Assembly (NCBI RefSeq): GCF_002127325.2
Contig: NC_035447.2
Coordinates: 25,931,762-25,995,761 of the forward strand
Source: Helianthus annuus
Lineage: Eukaryota > Streptophyta > Magnoliopsida > Asterales > Asteraceae
Reading direction: 5' to 3'
Length of the DNA: 64,000 nt
Under the pieces are notes generated by a model. The model was given only the letters and a program-made list of their open reading frames with translations. It made no database searches and was not told where the DNA came from. Shown here in pieces: positions 57,205 to 64,000 of this stretch (position 1 is the stretch's first letter; each line of letters starts with the position of its first letter). Position numbers and translations under genes: made by a program.

Positions 57205-57672
57205 TTACAACATTGCTGGAGGATTCTTGACATTGTGTTTTAACAGCAAGCATATTTCTTGACGTTGTGTTTTAACAGCAAGCAGATTTGCTGGAGGATT
57301 CTTGATATTGTATTTTAACAGCAAGCAGATTTCTTGACATTGTGTTTTAACAGCAAGCAGATTTCTTGACGCTGTGTTTTAACAGCAAGCAGATTGCTGG
57401 CCATTGTGTTTTAACAGTAAGCAGATTTCTTGACGCTGTGTTTTAACAGCAAGCAGGTTGCTGGAGGATTCTTGACATTGTGTTTTAACAGCAAGCAGAT
57501 TTCTTGACATTGTGTTTTAACAGCAAGCAGATTTCCTTGACGCTGTGTTTTAACAACAAGCAGATTGCTGGACATTATGTTTTAACAGCAAGCAGATTTC
57601 TTGACGCTGTGTTTTAACAGCAATCAGATTTCTTGACATTGTGTTTTAACAGCAAGCAGATTGCTGGACACA
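57205..57672. repeat. Minisatellite, tgtgttttaacagcaagcag type
   Basis: About a dozen units of roughly 31-45 bp with the core tgttttaacagcaagcagat, alternating with ttcttgacattg, ttcttgacgctg and tgctggaggattc. Confidence 0.88.
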
Positions 57673-58322
57673 CTGTCAGTGTCTTCGTCTTCAACACAAC
57701 CCGGTGTCTTCGTCTTCAACACACTGTCATCATCAACACTAAAATGGTAAAACACATAAACCTTAAAACACACTGTCATCATCAACATATTCAGATGTCA
57801 TTTTAAAACACACTGTCATCATCAACCTTAAAATGGTAAAACACATCAACCTTAAAGTGGTAAAACACATCAACCTTAAATCATACAACAAAGATACGAA
57901 AGTGAATCGGGTAACCTAGAGTTAAATGAAACTGACATGGATTCGAAAAGGGCTCGCCGGAAACCTTGACTGATCGTCGGCGGCGGCGTCACCCCAACCA
58001 CTCCTCTCTGCCTACCCCCTTCTGGCGCCATCCAATGGGATCCTGCGGAAAGTGTGTTTTTCCTAGAAAGTCTAGGAAGCGATCTGGGCCATCCAATGGG
58101 CGTGTTTAATGGTTAAGATGAAGTCAATGGCAATCTTGTAATTTTTTAGTTTATTTAATTCATTGTTTTAAAAGACTAGGGGAAATTTTGTCAATATATC
58201 GTGTTTTAAATCAATTAGATAACCGTCAGTCAAACCCAGTTCCTAATTTCACGCAATTTTCCCTCTCTCTCTTTCCAAACCCATCTTAGAAACCCCAATC
58301 CATACCAAAAATAACTACAATC

Positions 58323-58448
58323 ATGGAAGAAGATAACTTTAGAAAGGATGGAGAGCACCGGATCAAATTAAAACACTTCTCCATCTCCACCATCTTCGAG
58401 TTCATCATCACCATTCAAATACTGTTCTTATCATCTCCGTTTTCTTGA
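58323..58448 (+). CDS. Short ORF inside the TIR element
   Basis: Reads MEEDNFRKDGEHRIKLKHFS, then a hydrophobic STIFEFIITIQILFLS and stop: 41 residues with a possible C-terminal membrane segment. A leader-like pyrimidine-rich stretch (ctctctctttcc) precedes it. It runs directly into a minisatellite. It could be a captured first exon of a host gene or a chance frame; I do not recognise it. Confidence 0.25.
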   Translation: MEEDNFRKDGEHRIKLKHFSISTIFEFIITIQILFLSSPFS

Positions 58449-58850
58449 CGATGTGTTTTAACAGCAAGCAGATTCATACAGTTGTGTTTTAGCAGCAAGT
58501 AGATTTATACAGTTGTGTTTTAGCATTCAGATTCATACAGTTGTGTTTTAACAGCATGCAGATTCATACAGTTGTGTTTTAACAGCAAGCAGATTCATAC
58601 AGTTGTGTTTTAACAGCAAGCAGATTCATACAGTTGTGTTTTAACAGCAAGCAGATTCATACAGTTGTGTTTTAGCATTCAGATTCATACAGTTGTGTTT
58701 TAACAGCAAGCAGATTCATACAGTTGTGTTTTAGCATTCAGATTCATACAGTTGTGTTTTAACAGCAAAGCAGATTCATACAGTTGTGTTTTAGCATTCA
58801 GATTCATACAGTTGTGTTTTAATAGCAAGCAGATTCATACCCTGTGTTTT
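58447..58850. repeat. Minisatellite, attcatacagttgtgtttta type
   Basis: About twelve units near 31 bp (attcatacagttgtgtttta, then acagcaagcag or gcattcag). Shares the core tgttttaacagcaagcag with the array at 57205-57672. Confidence 0.88.
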
Positions 58851-59190
58851 ACCATCTTTATATTGTGGGATCTATAAAAAATTGACTTTAGCCCTGTAAA
58901 CTGTTAAAACACAGCACCAAGAACATGCTGATAATTTCCAGTAATCTTCTGAACAATGGAATATGCGATTGGTTTAGATTTCGAAAACAAATTATTCAGA
59001 AAATCATGGAGAAAAACGGTTACAAAATATGGACATGGATAGTTAGTTAATGAAGATAAATTCCAAAAATAAAAATAGAATGTGAAAGTACACAATTGTC
59101 CTTCTAGTTAAAAATCTTCAATGCCACATGTCACATTCTGATTGCTTCCTAGACTTTCTAGGAAAAACCCATTTTCTACCCAACTCCTAC

Positions 59191-59707
<517 letters not shown>

Positions 59708-60215
59708 ATATATATACATATATATAGTGGAGAGTTCAAATGAGAAGAAACTTTTTGTAAGAATAAAAAAGAAACAATTTCAACCAATAAGGATGCTTCA
59801 TTTTACTTCATTTAATTTTTGCATTTAATCTTATTGTAAGGGTATATTGATAAACTTAGATGAATCATTAATTGGTAATCTTCCAATCTAATAGCTAATT
59901 ACATAAAATTTGTAACTTATTTAAAAAAAACATATTTTTCAAAAAAAGAAAAAATATTTAATTTAAAGTGTAGCATAAAATTACGAGGTATGTAGGATGA
60001 ATTACAAGCTATGTAGGATAAATTTCAATATGTGTAGGATAAATTTCAAAACGTGTAAGATAAATTTTGATGTATGTAAACAAAAATTTAAGTGTGAAGG
60101 ATTATAGTGTTTATAACTAATTAGTTAGTCAAAGATAATAATAAATGAGTTGAGAAAAAAACTATTTAATGTTTTACATTTGTACGCTTTATTCTTTTTC
60201 TTCTTAATTTATATA
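59708..60215. other. AT-rich stretch, possible partial TA-associated element
   Basis: After a short imperfect (TA)n it begins gtggagagttcaaatgag. Its other end near 60190 (attctttttcttcttaattt) is only weakly inverse. Repeats of tgtaggataaatt lie near 59990-60070. No gene. Confidence 0.4.
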
Positions 60216-60980
60216 GGGGTAAGATCAAATAAAAAGTGAATTTTGCCTAAGTAGGATGAGAAGTAATCTGAACCATTTATTTTTCAAATCAATGATTAAG
60301 ATGAAAATGTAGAAAAAAGAGGAGTGTAAGGTATTCTAGGAAAATCTTATTTATTGACTTTCTCACTCTGCATGTAAGGCAAATGCATATTTCATCCTCG
60401 TTTTTTAAACGTTCATAACTTTTTTATACGACATTATTTTTTGATAAAAATTTCACCATAAAAAAGAGCGTTTTTTATCTTTAATTTGAGTATCATATTG
60501 CTATATAAAATATAACTACTAAAAAACCCACAAAAATGTGTTGTATTTCTATGTCGTATTACATTTTTTGTGCTGAATTTTTGTACTATATTTTTCTGTT
60601 AAATTTTTTGTGCTAAATTACTTTGTCTTAAAAAAAATTTTCTCACTTTTTTTTTGTGCTGGATTTTTTTGTACTATATTTTTTTGCTAATTTTTTTCAT
60701 GCTATAATTTTTTGTACTAGATTTTTTTGTGCTATATTTTTTGTACTTCATTTTTGTTGCTATATTTTTTTGTACTGGATTTTTTGTGTTAGATTTTTTG
60801 TACTGTATTCTTTTGTTGTGTTTTTTAGAAAACAATAGGGGTGCCACATGACATTTTCACACTCCTATTTATAAGGACCAAAATGCCCTTCCTTCCTATT
60901 TATATGGAGTGCCACATGTCATCATCACAATGGTTCTTAGGTTACTTAGGCAAAATCTACTTTTTAGTGGATCCTTCCCC
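60216..60980. mobile_element. MITE with ~45-bp TIRs and TA flanks
   Basis: The left end (ggggtaagatcaaataaaaa, gtgaattttgcctaagta) pairs with the inverse of the right end (ggggaaggatccactaaaaa, gtagattttgcctaagta). The dinucleotide TA flanks both sides. The interior has a T-rich stretch of repeated tttttgtgctaga/tttttgtacta words. A related copy lies at 61825-62467. Confidence 0.7.
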
Positions 60981-61002
60981 TAAATAGGATGAAAAAGGAT
61001 CA

Positions 61003-61806
61003 GAGTCTGTTTGGTATGGGGTAATGGAATGGACGGGGGAATGGAATTGACGAGGTAATGGAATAGATGAGGTAAGGGAATTGATCATTACCATTGCATG
61101 TCTTGTTTGGTTACCATGTGAGAATGGAATGAACCATTACTTTTTGTTGTTTGGTATGCAAGAAAAGACGCAGGAATAAAATCAGATGGTTGTGGTCAAT
61201 GATGGGCGGCGATGGTGGGTGGTGATAGGAGGCAGTTGTAGCGGCGGCGATGGTGGTGGGTGGAGACGGCGACGGGTAGTGACAGCGGTGGTGGTGGTGG
61301 TGGGTGACGGCGAAGGTGGGTGGCGGCAATGGTTAGAGGTGGTAGCGGTGGCGACGGTGGTGGCACGTGGTAGCGGTGGTGGCGATGGGTAGTGGTGGTT
61401 GATAACGATGGCGGAGGTGGGTGGCGATGGCGGCGGTGATCGGAGGTGGCAGCGGCGATGGTGGCGACGATGATCGAAGGTAGGTGGTAGCGGTAATCGG
61501 AGGTGGGAACGGTGATGGTGGATGGCGGCGACGACGGTGGCGGGGATGGAGGTGGGTGGTGGCAATGACGGTGGCGGGTGACGACGGTGGCAGGTGACGG
61601 CGGTGGCAGGTGGCGGCACAGGTGGGTGATGGTGGCGGATGACAGTGTTGGTGGATGGTGGCAACGGTAGCGGGTTATGGTGTTGTCAATGAAGGGTGAA
61701 GAGGGAATGGAATGGAAAAAAACATGGGAGATGGATGAAATGATTTTGAGGGAATGAAATGCATTTTGCAATGGGCGATTCCATTCCATCGACCAACCAA
61801 ACACTC
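61003..61806. mobile_element. MITE with gagtgtttggt ends
   Basis: Left end gagtctgtttggtatgggg; the inverse of the right end is gagtgtttggttggtcg; both are followed by ggaatgga words. It lies between two copies of the 60216-type MITE, probably nested. The target duplication is not clear. Confidence 0.55.
61190..61690 (+). repeat. G-rich GGTGGC/GGTGGT minisatellite
   Basis: Degenerate repeats of ggtggcggcgatggtggtgg type, almost free of runs of C on this strand. The long frames it opens on the minus strand encode only H/P/S/T runs and are artefacts. Confidence 0.85.
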
Positions 61807-61824
61807 TTTTCTTCATTCCGTCTC

Positions 61825-62467
61825 AATGGTATCTTTGAAAATCCTATTTATTGACTTTCTCTCTCCACATGACACATGCATATTCCACCCTTATTTTTTA
61901 AACATCCATAACTTTTTTATATGACATTATTTTTCATAAAAATTTCACCATAAAATCGAGCGTTTTTTAATCTTTAATTTGAGTACCAAATTGTTTTATA
62001 AAATATGAAAACTAAAAAAATTAACAAAAATGAGTTGTATTTCTTGTATAGCATTTTTTGTGCCGGATTTTTGTACTACATATTTGTGACAAATTTTTAT
62101 ACTACATTTTTTTGCTAAATTTTTTGTGCTAAATTTTTTTGTTATAATTTTTTTTCTGAATTTTTTGTGCTGCATTTTTGTACTAGATTTTTTTTGTGTT
62201 GAAATTTTTTGTGTTATATTTTTTGTACTAGATTTTTTGTGCTATATTTTTTTACTAGATTTTTTTTATGCTAGATATTTTTGTTGCATTTTTTAGAAAA
62301 CAAAAGGGGTGACACATCTCATTTTCACACTCTTACTTATAAGGACCAAAATGTTTTAGTACCAAAATGCCCTTCCTTCCTACTTATAAGGAGTGTCACA
62401 TGTCATCATCACAATCTTTTTAGGTTACTTAGGCAAAACCCACTTTTTAGTGAATTCTTCTCCTTCG
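61825..62467. mobile_element. Second, left-truncated copy of the 60216-type MITE
   Basis: Matches about 60330-60965: tatttattgactttctc, taacttttttata, ttaatttgagtac, the T-rich array, aaaatgcccttccttcctac and the right end ttaggttacttaggcaaaac. Confidence 0.7.
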
Positions 62468-62491
62468 TCAATTAATCTTTATAAAGACTAA

Positions 62492-62969
62492 GGTGGTGTT
62501 TGTTTTTCTAAAAAAAGATCTGTTCAGGCTGTCTTGTCTACGCCGCGCAGACCACACGCATTAAAAAACTTCTACGCGAGCTCTTATTGGTGCAAACTGG
62601 CCCATCCATTTCCAAGATCTTCTAAGCTCTGCAAAGAGTTAAACACCACCACCCACCACCATCGTCCATCACCATCACCACCACCACCGTCCACCACCCC
62701 CCAGGACCATCAACCACTACCGTTAACCACTACCATCGTCTACCACCACCACCACCCACCGTTCACGTCCACCACCCACCACCTCCGTCCACCACCACCA
62801 CCACCCGTACATCACCGCCAGTTTATTTTAGAATTCTACATACGTTTAAAAACAAATAGCTTTGTTCTTGTAGACTGTAGAGGTTTGGTCCACCCACTTC
62901 TTTTACAGATGTCTATAGATGTGATCCGCAGACTGCAGACATTTTACCTCTTAAAAGACAAACAACACC
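62492..62969. mobile_element. PIF/Harbinger-type MITE with TAA duplication
   Basis: The ends GGTGGTGTTTG and (inverse) GGTGTTGTTTG differ at one base and are flanked by TAA at 62489-62491 and 62970-62972. A 3-bp TAA/TTA duplication is the hallmark of this superfamily. The interior has a (CCACCA)n-rich region (62645-62815), giving a spurious P/H/T-rich frame. Confidence 0.6.
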
Positions 62970-62972
62970 TAA

Positions 62973-64000
62973 ACCGTTGTTCAATCGTCTTTTACCTAAA
63001 ATTGTTTGGACTTTTTATATAAACTTAAATATCTATTTTTAAATTTATAAAATTAATTCTTAAACCCCTAAATAATTAATTAGAAAATTAATTAATTCTT
63101 CTTGGCTATTTGACCCAAGCAAATAAATATTTATTTATTTAAATAATCACACTTAGAAATTTGGTTATAAGCGGATATGTACGAGTGTGCTAGGATCCCA
63201 AAAGAAATAGTTTCTTGTCTTGTCTGACAATCGAACCCTTACAACCCTATGGTCAGAGCTAGTTAACGAAGCGTCAAGAAGTATGTTGATCCTAAACACC
63301 CCCTTTTCCTATTATTGATTTCTACCTTTTATTTTCCTCGTTATTTTTCTTTTGAGTCATTTTAAAACTTTTACTTTTGGATTTAACTAGACGTTAACAA
63401 AGATTCGGTACTAAAAAACTTGTATCCATAGACGACCTTGGTATCTTACCATCAGTATATTATGCCAACGATGGGTGCATTTGCCCAATGTGAGTTATAG
63501 TGTGATAGTATTTATCGTGTTTTTATAAATAGGGACAATTGCATATTTTCCCTTAAAAACTGCTTAATTGCGTATTTACCCAACTTAAAATTAAAATTGC
63601 ATATATATCCCCTTCCTTAACTAATAAAATTGTAAATTTACCCATTTTGATTTATTTCATTAAAAACAAGTTATATAATGACTTTTTTACCCTTATATAA
63701 ACACACCAAACCACGTCACCTAGCCCAACAGGCATCCCTTGAACATACAACTGCCAACCGAAAGATTGTGAATATTTCGTTTCTACAAGCACTAGACGCC
63801 AAGACACGAACCATCACGAGTGTTTGTGAACCAACCCCTTGGGCATTTGAACCATGTCATGGACCCAATCTGAGCAGTTGTTTTTCCAAATACTTTTCAT
63901 TTTCTAAGGCTCCAAAGTAAAATCTGAACTTATAAAAGAACGTATTTTCTGACAAAGTGCAAAGTGCCTCCAGTTATGGCGTTCTTCGTTAAAGACGTCA
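62973..64000. other. AT-rich stretch to the window end
   Basis: No gene recognised. An 80-codon frame at 63678-63920 (MTFLPLYKHTKPRH...) has no detectable motif. Repeated gcatattttccc/gcgtatttaccc/gtaaatttaccc words lie at 63540-63640. Confidence 0.4.

Noticed and set aside
61182..61816. Overlapping 160-206 codon frames on the minus strand rich in H, P, S and T
   Set aside because: They are read-through of a GGTGGC minisatellite and have no non-repetitive domain.
63678..63920. 80-codon ORF near the window end
   Set aside because: No motif, no promoter or splice context, in an AT-rich TE-laden stretch.

Overview
The window is plant nuclear DNA made almost entirely of transposable elements. 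The element types point to a eudicot: Ty3/gypsy chromovirus with chromodomain, Ty1/copia with initiator-Met or half-tRNA primer sites, Athila-like gag, L1-type LINE, FAR1/MULE transposase and many MITEs. From recollection of similar families I lean towards Asteraceae, but the sequence alone does not prove it. I see no intact host protein gene, rRNA, functional tRNA or CRISPR array.

Left part (1-12.3 kb): an LTR-like non-coding segment carries a six-copy 177-bp tandem array. It abuts a decayed FAR1-RELATED/MULE transposase gene on the minus strand (2484-4178). About 120 bp beyond that gene's start codon is a terminal repeat ending in a (TA)n microsatellite. A foldback MITE sits between two (TA)n tracts (4408-4882). 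A gag-only Athila-like LTR element (5181-11168) follows.

Centre (12.3-49.9 kb) is a nested retrotransposon stack. A minus-strand gag-only element has its gag at 17405-19729 and its initiator-Met primer site at 21005-21015. An older Ty1/copia element (22252-49928, duplication gaaat) inserted in its right LTR. That copia is split twice: by a young 14-kb Tekay-like chromovirus (22618-36671, duplication gttga) and by a 7.6-kb non-autonomous LTR element of unknown coding content (41799-49397, duplication tatgt). A 3.5-kb block made of host LTR plus copia 5' part is present twice (12280-15825 and 21018-38622). The left copy lacks the chromovirus and so preserves its empty site.

Right part (49.9-64 kb): a MITE of the same TIR family as the FAR1 element, a 5'-truncated L1 LINE with an intact 1214-codon ORF2 (51637-55281), a tRNA-derived SINE head, then MITEs alternating with (TA)n tracts (56.3-61 kb), and further MITEs to about 63 kb.

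The observations most worth following are: (1) FAR1-type transposase remnant and two MITEs that share TIRs, (TA)n flanks and a repeated CGCATG core, a plausible transposase/substrate set; (2) five tandem short hairpins with constant loop and compensating stem changes between the chromovirus accessory ORF and gag; (3) the accessory ORF itself; (4) a one-sided homologous duplication with the form expected of break-induced replication; (5) several unrelated MITE families, all with G-rich ends, placed in (TA)n tracts. Mismatch counts are by eye and approximate.
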